From: Mastigamoeba balamuthi
Lineage: Eukaryota; Evosea; Mastigamoebida; Mastigamoebidae
Reading direction: 5' to 3'
Assembly: GCA_902651635.1 (NCBI GenBank)
Contig: CACRSC010000084.1
Location: 1 to 64,000, forward strand
Length of the DNA stretch: 64,000 bases
Position numbers and translations under genes: made by a program. Below the pieces are notes generated by a model. It had not been told where the DNA came from, did not search any database, and worked only from the letters and a program-made list of their open reading frames with translations. Of the stretch, positions 43,801-56,483 are shown piece by piece (positions within the stretch are counted from its first letter, which is position 1; the number at the start of each line of letters is the position of its first letter).

Positions 43801-46800
43801 CGAGCTCGTAGTGCACCACCTTGAGTGACGCCTTGCGTTCTGATGGCAGTCCAGCCTCGTCGAGCAGCACGACGCAGCGCTGCCGTGACTGCCCGATACG
43901 GGACGAGTCAAACGTCTCCTGCCGTGACGTCGCGGACACGTACGTGGACTTGATCTCGGTGTCGGTCGACTGCTCCGAGCACTGGTACCTGAAAGGGTGG
44001 GCGTGCACAAACTGCTTGTAGAACGGCCTGGGGCTCTGGCTTCCCTTCATGTTGTCGATGGCGATCTTGAACGACAGCGTCTTCGAGCACCCGGGGGGCC
44101 CCACGATTATCAACGCGATGTTGACGTCGATGCAGACGACGACACAGAAGAGGTTCTCGAGTAGGATCTCTGTAGGGGCGATTCCGTCGGGCACGGTGGT
44201 GTTCTCGAACAACTTCGCCATAGCGCCGTGTACAACTTCGTGGAACCGCAGGCCCGGGCATCGGCTCTCGGCTGCTCTCTTGTCAAACTCCTCGGCAAAG
44301 AGCTTACGTGGCTGCTCATCTCGTCCGGCGCACGTGCGGATTATCGACGGGAGGCGCAGATAGTACGCCATGGCGCACGACATGATCAGCGCATTCCAGT
44401 GCTCGTACAGCTCGCTGTCCTCTGGCGGAAGGTCGGCGATGATATCGGAGCCCGCGAAGAGCTGCGTGTGGCGGCGGAAGTACGAGTACAGGTCGATGCA
44501 GCGCACGAGATCGCGGATGCTCACATGGATCCTCGAGATGTTCTGCCGCGCGACAAACTCGTGACAGAGCATCACGAACGACTTGACCTGATCCCTATGC
44601 GACTTCATCTCGCCCTCGTTGGCGTAGGGGGACCCCACGTTCTCTCCGACCTTCGAGCGCAGCTCCAGCAGGCAAGACACAAAGTGCTCTGTCTGCTCGT
44701 GCGACAGCGCGGCGAACTCGATGGTCTGGAGTTGCAGGGACGGCGGCGGCGGGCGTACCGCGAACTCCATGTTCCTCTCCGACTCCGCGATGCCTGTGTG
44801 GTCCTCCGTCACGACTTTGGTTTTCCGCGCGGGCTGGTTGTCGGCGTCGTCAGACTTGTTCTGGTTCATCGCGGCGACCCAAAAGATGTTCTCCTCGATT
44901 TTCTCGCCTTCTATCATGCCGTCGATGAACACCTCCTTGAGAAGTCCCATGACCTGCGTCGATGTGCATTCGTCGATGAACACGATCGCCTTGCCTCCGT
45001 TGAGCAAGCGAGTCCTGCTCCGTATGTCGTTGACCTGGCGCTTGAACTCCGCTGCAGTGATGCGCTGGTGCATGAGGATCCTGTGGAACACCCCCTTGAA
45101 CTTGGCAACACAGAAGTGCTCGAAAAACGTCCGCATCTCCTCCTCGTCCGCGAAGCACATGGAACCGGCCTTCAGCACGCGCTTCATCACAGCGCTCTTG
45201 CGTATGTTGGGGTGCTCCTGGACCTGCGAGCTGACGAACTCTATAATCACCCTCGACAGCAGCTGCATCATCACCTTATTCGGCGCGTTGTCTTCGGCTT
45301 CGTCGACGTCTTGGGGGTGTTTCTCGATCTCTGCTCGTTCCTCGTCCGACAATACGGGGGACATGCGAACAACGAGCGAGAGAAAGTCCAGCATCATCTT
45401 CGGGGTGGACCTGTGCAGCTCCGCGGAACGAAGACGCGCCTTGTCTGCTGCAGAAATCCTGTTCCAGCCTTCGCACAACGTGTCGAGGAACCTGTACGCC
45501 GCGTCCATCAGGTCCGGGATCATCCCGCTGTCTTCGTTGACCAGCAGGGCGAGCATGTTGAGGAGCTCGGTCTTGCCGACGCCCGTGTCGCCTGTCAGAA
45601 TGACGTTCTGGTTCGCCCGCATCATGTCGTTGAGCAGTATCATCTTCGTGGCGAAGTCCGGTGTCAGGACGTAGCCCTGCTGCTCGAACAGCTTACACAC
45701 GTTCTGCGTCCGCTTGCATCCAAGCCCATGAGCGAGCTTTACGCGAAGGATGGCCTCGCTCTGAAGTGCATCGGCGGTCGTGAACACATTCCCGGAGAAG
45801 CGAGTCGCTATGCTCGAGCTGTCGCCGCTGAAGTCGAGAACAGAGAATATCGGTGGCATCTCATCCTCTGTGGACGGCTCGCAAACCGAGCACACGAGCG
45901 ACGGGTGAATAGGAGTCGACGACGCCTTGACTGCCTCTTCGATGAAGAGAGTCATGTACAGGAAAGGAGGGTTTGACTTGGCTCTGTCTCCCCACGTGCC
46001 CCCGTACTTGCGCAGCCACATGTCTGTCCTTGCTACAGCTGCACAGTACTCGACCAGCAGTCTGCACCGAGTCGCCATCAGCTCCACAGCCCGACGCTGC
46101 GCCAGCCGCGAGTTCGACTTCAGGCTCACGAGGAACCGGTTGATCACATCCATCGCCTCTTGGAGAGTGATTCCTGACTCGGGGACGCTTGCGAAGACGC
46201 CAGCGGTTGCACGATCGGCCTCTGGACGCTCCATGTCGGCCACGTGGTGGCGAAGGCACTTGGCAACAAGCAGAGCGTCGTCGTTGAGGCAGTACTCCGA
46301 TGCTGGCTTGCCAACCTCGGCGCTTTGCATCCACGTGAGCGTAGGCACACACGCAAGCACCTGATCCATCGACGTCCTCTGGGCGTATTCCTCGTCGCCC
46401 TCTGGAGCGACAGCGAACTCGACGAAGATGTGCCAAACAACAGACCCGGGGCGAATGTATACAATCTCGCCTGAAGCAGGGTCCGACACCATGTTCCAGA
46501 GCAGCAGGTTTGAGAACAGGCTCTCGACTTCGTCCAACGGCGCGTACGCAGACACGTTTACGTGAAGAGCGACAACCTGCCCTTGAGGCCCGTTGGCAAT
46601 CGACCGTGTGTATAGCGCCAGTAGGTCCTTCGCCGCGAAGTCCTCTGCGACACTCAGAACGAGTGAACGAGCGCCTTTGGCCGCGAGCTGGACGCAAGCG
46701 GTGGAAATGTCGAATGACTTGCCTGTACAGGAGGCGCCTGTCCACAGCGAGAGCGAGCGAACGGATACAGCGTCGCGGAGTACCTGAGGGAACAGCGGAT

Positions 46801-49800
46801 GCTTTGCAGAGGCAGCATGGACAGCGTCCTGGACCGCCGACCTGACCGTCGTGGCGTCATACCTCTCATGCTTTAGGTGACTGAACACCTCGATACCGTC
46901 GCGCCTGAGAAACACCAATGACAGCTGCGCGATGGAGTCCGTCGCAGTAGATATCCGCTCTGTCACCCAACGTAGTAGGGTCTCCCTCGCATCGACGCTT
47001 AGGGAGTCGGCGCCAACGATCGCGTAGTTCACGGCGGGGAAGAACGAGCATCGCGAGAGAAACTTCGACACGGCATCCGCAGTAGTCGCAGGGGTACACC
47101 GCAATACTGTTGACGGGTGCGGCTTCTTCTGGTCGAACAACGATAACAGCAGGAAGAAGACGTCGCGTTCCGCGAAACCCTCGGCGCTGACCACTTGTAT
47201 AGCGTCGCTTGGAGAGAGTGGCGCTGGTTCTTCGAGGATGTACTTTTCGACTAGAACCCGCTGGAGGTTGGACAGAAATTCGCCTGCGAGCTCCATTTGG
47301 GACAGGGGGTCTGACTGACGCGGAGTGCGTGTAGTTTCCACAAACGCTGACACGATACTCTGCTCGCTGCAGGCAACCTCTGGAAACGTGACCGTGATGA
47401 AGTCCGGAAAGCACAGCCAGACATACCTGCGTATTCTCTGAGTCTGAAGAATGTGTGATCTCCGTACGGATAAAGGTCGGAGAATATCGTGTGGTTGTCT
47501 GCCTTCGATTCGGCGAGCTTGGAGAGCGACTTCATCAGCATGAGTAGTTGGTGGTTGTCGAAAAAGAACAGTCTGTTGTGCAGCGCTGTGTTCGCGGCAA
47601 GCTTCTCATTCCAATCGGTCACCGTCTTGGTTATCTGTGACATAGATATGAGACCCCGTGTTCAATGTCAGCGCACGGTTTTATACTGCGCCTCGAACGA
47701 CGCGACGGTGAGGCTGTCCGCTGTCTCGTTCAGCTTTACTGTCGTGCCTTGGAAGTCCGGGTGGCCCAGAGCCTCGAGGAGACACCTCGTTCTGTGTATC
47801 TCCTGCGCAAGCCTGTGTATCTCGACGAACTCCGTGAGCTCTTTTGTTTTCTCCTGCGAGATGTCTACGATGCAGAGTGTTGAGGGAAAGAACACGGCTT
47901 TGATAGCGTACGCTCGTGCGAGATGAAGATCCCCAACGCTCTGATAAGGTCGTTTACGTACGCGTCAGGGAGTGTGTTGGTCCTTGCTCGCTCTCCCTCG
48001 TTCATTGCGCAGACGAGCTTAAGCACCGCGTCCTATAAAGGTAGGTTTTAGCGAGTGTAGGCAGCAACAGCATGCACACCTTCTCGTTCAGGTTCAACAC
48101 GCTCATGTACGACCCCGCAGAGCGCAGCCGGCTGACGTCTGAGCAGAATCGTAAGCGTGTGTACAGGGAGGGTTAAAGCAAACGTACAGGGCAGAATAGT
48201 CTCCAACGTGACGGAGTTCGACGACAAGGAAGTAAACCACATCTGAATTTCGTTGAGATGCTCGTGTACATATAAGACCTGCTCGAGGCGACTACGGATC
48301 TCCACGGCCGAGAGACCCCTGAACGCCGAGGCAACGGAATCGCACAGCTCCTTGAGCGGTATCGACATGGGATCACTGCAGGCAAACGCCTCGAGAATCG
48401 GATGAAGCGTGCCACGGACAACCACTAGTGCGTTGATGAGGTCGAGACTGAACTTGTAGCCTTGGAGCTGGGCGTTGAGATGGGCTATCCTGCCCTCAAA
48501 GTCCTCTGCGTGGCTCCTGCAGAAACTAACGAGCTCCGACGCCTTCCCGATGGTGGTGAAGTATGGTAGCTGCGCCAGCGTGAGGTTTCCGATTGCCCCG
48601 CGGATCCTCTGGTGAAGTTCCTGCACAAGTTTCATCTCCAGGTCGACGGTTATGCTCTCGACGTCCCTCCGCAGCTTATCGACATCGCTTTGGTTGCACA
48701 ACACCCCCGAGACATAGTTGATGAGCGGGGGGAGGTCCTTCTGCAACTGAAGGAGATCGAATCCCGCTCTGATGGTCGGAACACGTTCGCCGATGTCGTG
48801 CGGCACACTAGCGCTGTCGTGATAGAAGTACTCCTGCGTCACCTTGAGCTCGCTCTCGACGCTCCGCTGCATCGAGGAGATCACCTCGTGCAGCGGCTGG
48901 ATCTCGGTGAAGTTGGTCTTTCCTTCGATCAGACGCCTGAGACGCTCTTCTGTGAACCCGCATGCGACCTGGATGTTCTCCTATACGAGAAACAGTGTCA
49001 GTATTTCGGCGGAAGCGATTTCATACCAAGCTTGGCGACGTTTTATTGTCGAGCCAGAGGCGGTCCATGCACGCGCTGAACAGTGCGCACTTGCGCTCCA
49101 GGAAGAAGCAGATGGTCTCGATCGTCTTTGCGTCCATCGGCGGCTGGATGTTGGCCAGTATGGCTTCGATGTTGTCCGACAGCTCTGTTATGGGCGTGTC
49201 GTCGCTCGCCCTCAGGCGCTGTGCGGAAAGAAGTAGTAATTAACCCGTGCTACTATTTGCATAGGGTACTAACATCAGCAGTGAGCTCCGGGAGCTTGAC
49301 CCCCTTGACAGCGATCCAGTTGTACAAGAGAATCAGCGACGAGTGCCTCCTCTTGAGCTCCTCGTGAGTCTTGATAAGATCGTCTAGGTTCGGGAGATGA
49401 ATCCCAGCGACGTTGCTGACGAAGTCCTCTGCTCGTTGTCTGTGCGTTCTCGCGGTCAGCTCTGGTCAATGGGTTCAAGGTTACCTCTCGGCCAAGATGG
49501 CCCTTAAGATCTGGGCTGATGCCGTTGAAACCTCCTCCACGGTGATTCGCACATTCCTCCTCAGCTGAACGAGCATTCGTCGGTTACCATCAAGTGCATT
49601 CTGAGTACGAAAAGTACCTGCTCGAGGGCAGCTTCGTATTGCAAGAGGTGGTCGTGATATCCAGTCGCCTTCTGCTCCAGCATCTTGTGCAGCACGAGGA
49701 TGCTGTCGTTGTCTCTCGGCGGCTGTTCCAGCCTGATCTTCTTCATCTATTTTCGTGTTAGCGGGAAAAGCAAAAAACGAAGTGAAGATACCGAGATCCT

Positions 49801-52254
49801 CTCGACCACCGCGACGAACATGGCGGAGACGAAAAGAGGAATTGGATCGGATCTCACTCTCGTCAAGTTGTTCAAGACCCTGCAGCAGTCCGTCGCATCA
49901 AACCCGCGACGCTCGTGTGTCCTCACGATCACCGACGCTAAGGTGGGTGAGTGTGCATCCGCACAGGAGGGGCTTTTATACCGATCGCCTCGAACAGAAT
50001 GCCGGCGAGCTTTGGGTACCCGTCGATGACGATCTTTGCCTCCTTCTTCGACATGTCGTACGCGACGTTCGACCTCGTCGACGCCCAGGAGGTGAAGTCA
50101 TACCTCTTCTGTGGGCAGCTTATTCAGCGAAAAGTGAAGCCAATTCTTTTATAAGGCTGGAATAGACCTCCTCAAGCTCTGTGGAGAGAACGTCGACAAG
50201 GTGGTTGCGAACGGACTCGCTGATCGTCTCGAATTGCTTCGCGTACTCGGTGGCCTTGAACGGAAGGAGGAATCTCTCGGCGAGGTGCGTGTGCCTGTCG
50301 TTGTAGGATCCGTAGTCGATCGTGTGGATCCAGCTGACAAGAGGCGCCAGAGCCTCGTCCGGCCCCAGCGGCGGGTCCGCGACAAAAAACGTGCACAGGA
50401 ATTTCGCAACGTCCTCATCCGAAGAGCTCTTCTTGATCCATGTCGATGCCCTGCTAACAACGAAAGCCCTCTGCGCCGTCGTCAGCAGCCTCTTGCGCTC
50501 CCTAAAGCACAGTAACTTAGCGCGAGCCAAGAATTGTTGATACTATACAGTTTGACGAGGTCGGCGATCTTGCTGTTCTTGAGGTGCTCAGCGACGCAGG
50601 CCTGAAACTGCTCTTTCCAGGTCTCGTCAAGGCCGTTGTACTGGCGCATGACGGGTGAGAGCTCGTCGAGGTTGACGTCGTGATCCAGCGCCCAGTTTGT
50701 CATGTTGGCCACGGGCTGGTCTCTGGACGGGGAGATGCATTCAATCAACCAGGGTATTGGAGGTCGCCACTTACATGATGGAGCTGTGCGAGTTGGCCGC
50801 GTTTGCCCGGCACCGAGCTTGGACGCAGCAGGCGACGAACCACCACATCGTGAACTGGAGAGGGGAGTACTGGTTGCGCTCGAGAGAGTCTTTGATCATG
50901 TCGGCCAGTGCCTGGGAAAACGAGTTCATGTTGTCTCCGGGGCTGTAATGGAACATCTGCAGGGCGTAGGCGGCCCACTGCAAAAGCAGCGTTGGCTGAG
51001 AGCGCCGGATCTTCTGACGAAGCACGTACGAGAGGATCTCTCGGAAACAGAGAGATGGCCGTGAGGAGGACCGTGTGGGGCACGCAACGGTCGCCACAAT
51101 CGAGGACAGCGCAGGAGATCGGGACAGCCCTGCAGTCCGCGTGGATTAGGCTGTGCGTGAGCCAAGCTTCGTTTGTTACAGTGACGAGAGGATGCTGCAG
51201 CAGACGCGGGGCTGCAGGTCGATGGTCACGGTGAACTTGCGGAAGCTCCTCCATATTGCATCGATCTGGAAGGGCGGCGGTGAGCAACCGGGACAGAACT
51301 GGTGACCCCCTGACCGAGATTTTCCTCAGGATGAAGGCCGCTCTCGTGCTCTTCGAGAACACGATCCAGGCGGTGGTGCAGAACCCGAGTGCCAGCCCCG
51401 TGGTCTCCTTCAGGTTGAGGAGGACCTCGTGCTATCCGGATGCAGTCGGGGTGAGTGTGGGTCGCCGAGAGGCAATTGACAGGGCTGACTGCACCGATGT
51501 CGCGTCGAGGACGACCCCGAATCTCACCAGGATGTCCTTCGGAAGCGACTCGTTGTCAGTGCACACCTTCTCGATGTCCTACGGGCACGGAAGTTTCGCG
51601 GAACCGCCTTGAGACAACGCGGAACGCGAGAAATCGGGAAGGGAAGCGAATTCCACTTTGAACGACAACGGGCGCCGCGAGACGACGTCGAACAGCGGCT
51701 TTACGAGCATCTCGACCATCCCCGGGAACACCCACGTGAAGTCCTGCGGGTCCACGAACCCCAGCTCCCTACGGCAAAATTGGTTGTAAGTCTGCTACGC
51801 CAGAAAGCTCAACGGAGTTCCACGAGTGTTTTCCACCCCTGCTGACGTGGAAAGATGGGGGAAACGGAGGAGCCGCGCACTGGACGAAGCGGACGAGCAG
51901 CCAGAGGCCGAAGACGGCCTCGGACTCCCACATCCCGCGCTCGCGCAGGACGGCGCTGGCCACCTGGGCTGCCTGGTAGAGCTCGCCGGCGAAGCGCGCG
52001 CGCGGCGACGAGCTCCCGCGGGAGTTGGCCTCGTCGAAGTTGTCGAACGTGTCGGCGACGGCGGTGAAGAGGTCGCGCGAGAGGGTGATGGTGCGCGACG
52101 CGGCGCACGGCGAGGCGTTGATCGCACGGAAGAGCGCGAGGCTGAACTCGGTGATCTCGGTGGTCCCGCTGGGCGGCGGAGACGTGCCGATGCCCTTGAA
52201 CTTCTCCTTGAAGCTCTCCCACCAGCTAGACATGATGGAAGGGTCGGTTGCCAC
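34871..52254 (-). CDS. giant RNF213/mysterin-like AAA+ protein without visible RING or RZ finger
   Basis: About 25-30 exons over 17.4 kb, roughly 5,400 residues, near the length of human RNF213. The 5' third (52254-47400) is many short exons, e.g. MATDPSIMSSWWESF, YDFTSWASTRSNVAYDMSKK, IRLEQPPRDNDSILVLHKML and WFTSLSSNSVTLETILP. The main exon 47379-39136 holds the motor: first AAA with GDTGVGKTELL (45564-45592) and VFIDECTS (~44970), second AAA with GPPGCSKTLSFK (~44075-44101) and VVLLDEAGLPSE (~43850), separated as in RNF213 AAA3/AAA4. Downstream are SVGDFREDTGEVIRG, TGRTVLLTNALP, YVHPDFRIIVHLPLSQLRRTPRPFLNRFEKYVL, all RNF213-like. After the hinge no CxxC...H RING and no RZ finger is seen. 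The 3' exons (39123-34871) add a Pro/Ala-rich region. RNF213 acts on lipid droplets and bacterial LPS by ubiquitylation; this one may act only as an AAA machine or use another ligase. Confidence 0.85.
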
Positions 52255-53486
52255 AGCTCGCTAACGCAACCGGTTGGGATTTTACAATTGAAGAGGTGTC
52301 ACTACTGAGATATTTTTTCGTTACCTGATTTTGCTGTACATTCATTGCGTTGTCGGATCACGCACGCTTCTTGACATCCCGCCCCCCCCTCCCCCCCGCA
52401 TGGCGACTTGGCCAAGCTCTTGCTCAGCCCCAGCACTGATGGCAATCGAGATATCTTGACAGTATTACTCCCTTTATAGGAGATATCCATAGGCTTTGGA
52501 TGGGGGAGATAGTGCAACAAGCAATATGAAGACTGCAGTGAAGAACACAGCATAGTTATGCTGATCAACTGGTCCAGTAAGGTCTCACAAAGAACTGTGT
52601 ACATCTACATCCTGATTTTTCCTGTATCTCTTCATGCCAATGTCACCAGTTATTCAACTGAATGCCAAAGATTTCTGCCCGAATATTTGCTGTCATTCTA
52701 TATTTGTCCTTCTCAGTAGCATTTGTTCTCAGTCAAATGCTAGATGCAATATTTGAAATAAGAAATTCGAATTATAAGTTTAGATTTTATGTTGCAGCTG
52801 AATTTAGTATGCAAAAGTAATATAGTGCCATTCACTGTTGAGAACAGTATGCATATCAACTGGTGTATACTATGTGGTGATTGCATTAATAAGGAATATT
52901 GACAGTTTCATTTGTCTTGGGAATGGGGTAACAACGGTTTCTCCACTTCCCCATTTATGCTGATAGCAGCAACAGTTNGCCATGGCGACTTGGCCAAGCT
53001 CTTGCTCAGCCCCAGCACTGATGGCAATCGAGATATCTTGACAGTATTACTCCCTTTCTCTATCAAAGCCTTTGGATGGGGGGTATAGTGCAACAAGCAA
53101 TATGAAGACTGCAGTGAAGAACACAGCATAGTTATGCTGATCAACTGGTCCAGTAAGGTCTCACGAAGAACTGTGTCCATCTACATCCTGATTTTTCCTG
53201 TACCTCCTCATGCCAATGTCACCAGTTATTCAACTTAATACCAAAGATTTCTGCCCGAATATTTGCTGTCATTCTATATTTGTCCTTCTCAGTAGCATTT
53301 GTTCTCGGTCAAATGCTAGATGCAATATTTGAAATAAGAAATTCGAATTATAAGTTTAGATTTTATGTTGCAGCTGAATTTAGTATGCAAAAGTAATATG
53401 GTGCCATTCACTGTTGAGAACAGTATGCATATCAACTGGTGTATACTACTATGTGGTGATTGCACTAATAAGGAATATTGACAGTT
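52255..53486. other. AT-rich spacer with a ~580-bp duplicated block and one N
   Basis: Between the start of the giant gene and the stop of the TMEM181-like gene. Base composition is clearly more AT-rich than the rest of the window. It contains a C-rich run (52380-52397), then two copies of a ~580-bp block. No gene of its own; minus-strand frames in the copies are short. Confidence 0.6.
52399..52977. repeat. copy 1 of ~580-bp block
   Basis: Begins CATGGCGACTTGGCC and ends AACAACGG...AGCAACAGTT, next to the N at 52978. About 97% identical by eye to 52981-53556; differences include a replaced segment near 52472-52500. Confidence 0.9.
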
Positions 53487-53556
53487 TCATTTGTCTTGGG
53501 AATGGGGTAACAACGGTTTCTCCACTTCCCCATTTATGCTGATAGCAGCAACAGTT
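52981..53556. repeat. copy 2 of ~580-bp block, overlapping the 3' end of the TMEM181-like gene
   Basis: Same sequence as 52399-52977. Its last ~70 bp are the final codons of the TMEM181-like gene, so copy 1 carries a truncated duplicate of that coding end. Confidence 0.9.
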
Positions 53557-55384
53557 CCGCCAAATCTCTTGTGCTGGCATGGCCAAACTCCGTAGAGTAG
53601 GAAGCCGAGGTACACATTGTATAGAGTCTCGAAGAACACCATTTCCAATGCTGTTGTTTGGGAATTTGAGTAAGCCGATAGATGCAGGTCCTCAAACCTG
53701 ACTTCTGTCCTGGGCCAAAGCTGCCATCCCAGAGGCCAGCCACCATGCAAACAGTGATCACAAGAAATGGGACCACTGAAAAAGCGTATCTGTGCAGTAA
53801 ATGTCAGAAAAATGGGCAAATCTCTGCAGTACAAACCTGCCAATTTCAATCGGTGATCGGTTTTCTGGGAAAGCGTGCACAAACAGGACCACGATCCAAG
53901 CAAAAATCGTAACAAACAGTAAAGCAGTTCCCCCGAAGAAAGCCTGGATTCGAATCTTAGTTGTGTTAAGAAAATATTGCATACGGTTATCAGCATTTGA
54001 ATGCTATGTGGCTCACTGAAGGGGTTGATCATGTCAAACACAGCAGAGATAATGGACATGGCATTAGACATTGCAAAGAACGCAACAACAAGGGACAGCT
54101 TCATAAAGAACGGACGCCACTTAAACGTATCGTTTGAACTGCCCTCATGATGTTCCTGTGGAATAGTCAGTCATTGGGAACACAAGTGTGCACCTTCGTA
54201 CTCTGATTTTGACTTCCAGTGAGAGAAGCCAGAACATCATCATAGCAGACAATGCCCCATTGTGCAGCAGGCACTCGGTGACTACCCATACGATCTTCCA
54301 CCCGAATAAGCGGAGCATTTGAACAGGCACTACGAATTCAACAGTTAGTTGACACAAAAGCGAATATAGGGCATACGGTCTTTCACAAGAATGACGAAGC
54401 AAAGGGCAAATGTGAGTCTGCGGTTCGATGTCAGTGGCTAGGAAATGAGACAATATACCTCTGATCCTTTGTCCATTGTGTTCCACGCATTCGCGAATAG
54501 AATAGAGCAATAAGGAAAGACATCCATGCCACACCAGCAATGTTGAGCCCAAATTCCATGAACTCGAAGTCTGTGGTTGATCGCAGTATCTAGTTTGGAC
54601 ATTAGACGTCGAATGGAACAAAGCAAACCTGGAACTCGATGTCACCGATGACACCACTTTGATTGGAAAATAGAACGCTGAGTCTGTAGTACTTGTGCTG
54701 GACAGCCTGGTTGTTGGCCAACAGAACCGTGTCACATACACCGCCAAATTGCACTGCCTGCAAGAGGGCCATCAACATTGAAATGGCAGAGCAAGCGAGT
54801 GCTCCTACTCCAGAGTTGCAGTAGAAGGACACGGATCGATTCCTGCTGGTAGAGTCTACTTTCCACGGGCCTCGTGGGGTAGCAGACCTCTCCACGGTGA
54901 CGTCGGCCAGCGTTGTGTAGACACGCCCGGGAATCGGCTCCTGCCTCTTTTGAGCACCAGTCCACAGCCCGCCCTTGTGGTACGGCGCAGCAGCGAGCGC
55001 CCAAAATCCGCTGTGGCGTCGTGGAACCGTTGGAACCGGCAAGCGAAGCGTTAGCAGAGGTCCCCCCGTCGCACGTATAAGTGTCTCCCACCGATCCCAG
55101 CGAGGCTCCGCGAATGAGGTCGGGAAGAAGAACCTGAGGCGAGTAAAGGGGCCCAGCACGCTCGTCCACGGCTGCCCCGTCTCGGCTGGGCGCACGCCAG
55201 TGCACTTGTCCGACCACGTGTGCGAGCCCGACGGGCACGCGTAGGCGTCGCTGGCAGAGCGCACACGAGACCCCGGCGTCATGACGCCGGCGACGGCGGC
55301 TGCGGCGAGCACTGCAAGCGCCGCCGCGCCCGCAACGCAGAAATGCCAGAGCGGCGCTACGTCGATGCGCATGTGATGTCTCAT
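53487..55384 (-). CDS. TMEM181/Wntless-type seven-TM protein
   Basis: Eight exons (55384-54629, 54589-54459, 54417-54377, 54329-54202, 54155-53985, 53943-53837, 53789-53698, 53650-53487) give 529 residues, all phases consistent. An N-terminal signal anchor (LWHFCVAGAAALAVLAAAAVAG) leads into a ~220-residue extracellular part. Seven TMs follow: GLNIAGVAWMSFLIALFYSRMRG followed by TQWTKDQR, LTFALCFVILVKD, LFGWKIVWVVTECLLHNG..MMMFWLLSLE, FMKLSLVVAFFAMSNAMSIISAV, TALLFVTIFAWIVVLFVHAF, AFSVVPFLVITVCMVAGLWDG and LEMVFFETLYNVYLGFLLYGVWP. The R-G-x-x-W-x-x-x-Q-R boundary after TM1 and the F-E-x-L-Y-N-x-Y-L last helix match TMEM181 and Wntless/GPR180 relatives. These are Golgi or surface receptors, or cargo escorts. 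C-terminus EKPLLPHSQDK. AT-richer and with more regular introns than the neighbours. Confidence 0.78.
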
Positions 55385-55659
55385 GGGCGAAGAGGCGAGA
55401 CAGGGTGTGGGGGCCAGGAGGAAGATAGAGAAATCGGGGTGAGGAGATTCTCCCCAAAGATCTTGAAACTGTGTGTCAGTTTTTTTGTAACTGTTCAGGT
55501 TCAGTATCGCGTTTACTCCTTCTGCACAGCGCACGGAAACCGTAGTCTGCCTCACCTGACAAGATGGCGAACGCAACTATGATTGTGCGCATGTCTCGCT
55601 AGGCCCGTTTGGCACGCATAGCACTAAACAACTGCGTGTGCTTCTTGCTGTAGACTGCG

Positions 55660-56289
55660 ATGGCTCTGCTGCTGTTCTTCGTCTTCCAAGTGACCGCTCT
55701 CGGCGTCACGAACTGGCCTCGTCCTGGCGACGTCCGCCGGCACTGCGGCAGCGACTGCTCAGTCGTGTACGAACGCAGTTTCACTTTTTGCCTGCTCAGG
55801 CGGTTTTTGAGAAAAAACAGCACTAACGGTGCATTTATTTGAAATAATGCAGTCGGTCCATGCAGGCGACGCAGGCGACGGGCACTCTCGCCGCACTCAT
55901 GAGCGCGTTCGCCTTCTTCATGAGCTGGGTTGCCACCGGCGGCGCTCCGGGCGGGCCTTGGGACTCGATGTCCGACTGGACTGCACGTCTGTTCTCCGGC
56001 ATCCTCTGCATCCTGACCTTCATCTTCAGCCTCGTCTGTGCGCGTTTCCCGCACGCACCAAACGGTTCTGACCCGCATTCCAGCGCTGGTTGTGTGGCCC
56101 GCGGTTTTCAAGGACCACTACGGCAACCAGTTCTTCGAGTCTGGCGAGAGGGAGGACTGGTTCGCTCTGCAGATCATTGCCACGTTCCTGGCGCTGGTCT
56201 CCGTCTTCTGCGGGTGCGCCAGCGTGCTCTGTGGCGGTAGCGACGAGGCCGACAACAACAACGCCGGCACTGCCCAGGCCAAGGCCTAG
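55660..56289 (+). CDS. small four-TM membrane protein (claudin/PMP22-like topology)
   Basis: Three exons (55660-55764, 55866-56037, 56084-56289) give 160 residues. Hydrophobic segments: MALLLFFVFQVTALGV (1-16), TLAALMSAFAFFMSWVA, LFSGILCILTFIFSLVSLVVWPAVF and LQIIATFLALVSVFCGCASVL. Between TM1 and TM2 is a short loop with two cysteines (HCGSDCSV); a polar loop DHYGNQFFESGEREDW lies between TM3 and TM4. The C-terminus is short and polar. Topology is like claudin/PMP22 or stretch-type proteins, but the W-LW-C-C claudin signature is not seen. Family not recognised. An alternative start at 55563 with an extra exon cannot be excluded. Divergent from the TMEM181-like gene (275 bp). Confidence 0.65.
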
Positions 56290-56483
56290 GGACTCCCAGT
56301 TGGCCTTATTTTGCTCCCTCGAGATGGCAGCTTTTCCTCAAATCCAGAAAAACAATCGGCACATGCATTTTGACACACGCGCACTCGAGTTCCGGAAAAG
56401 TGACAAGAAGTGGTCGGATAGTTGTTATTGCGGATTCTTTGCCACAGGAATCCCCTGGAGTAATGCAGTTAGTTCTGTGCGGT

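Noticed and set aside
40251-46745. Several 80-580 codon plus-strand frames
   Set aside because: All are antisense or alternate-frame shadows of the main exon of the RNF213-like gene.
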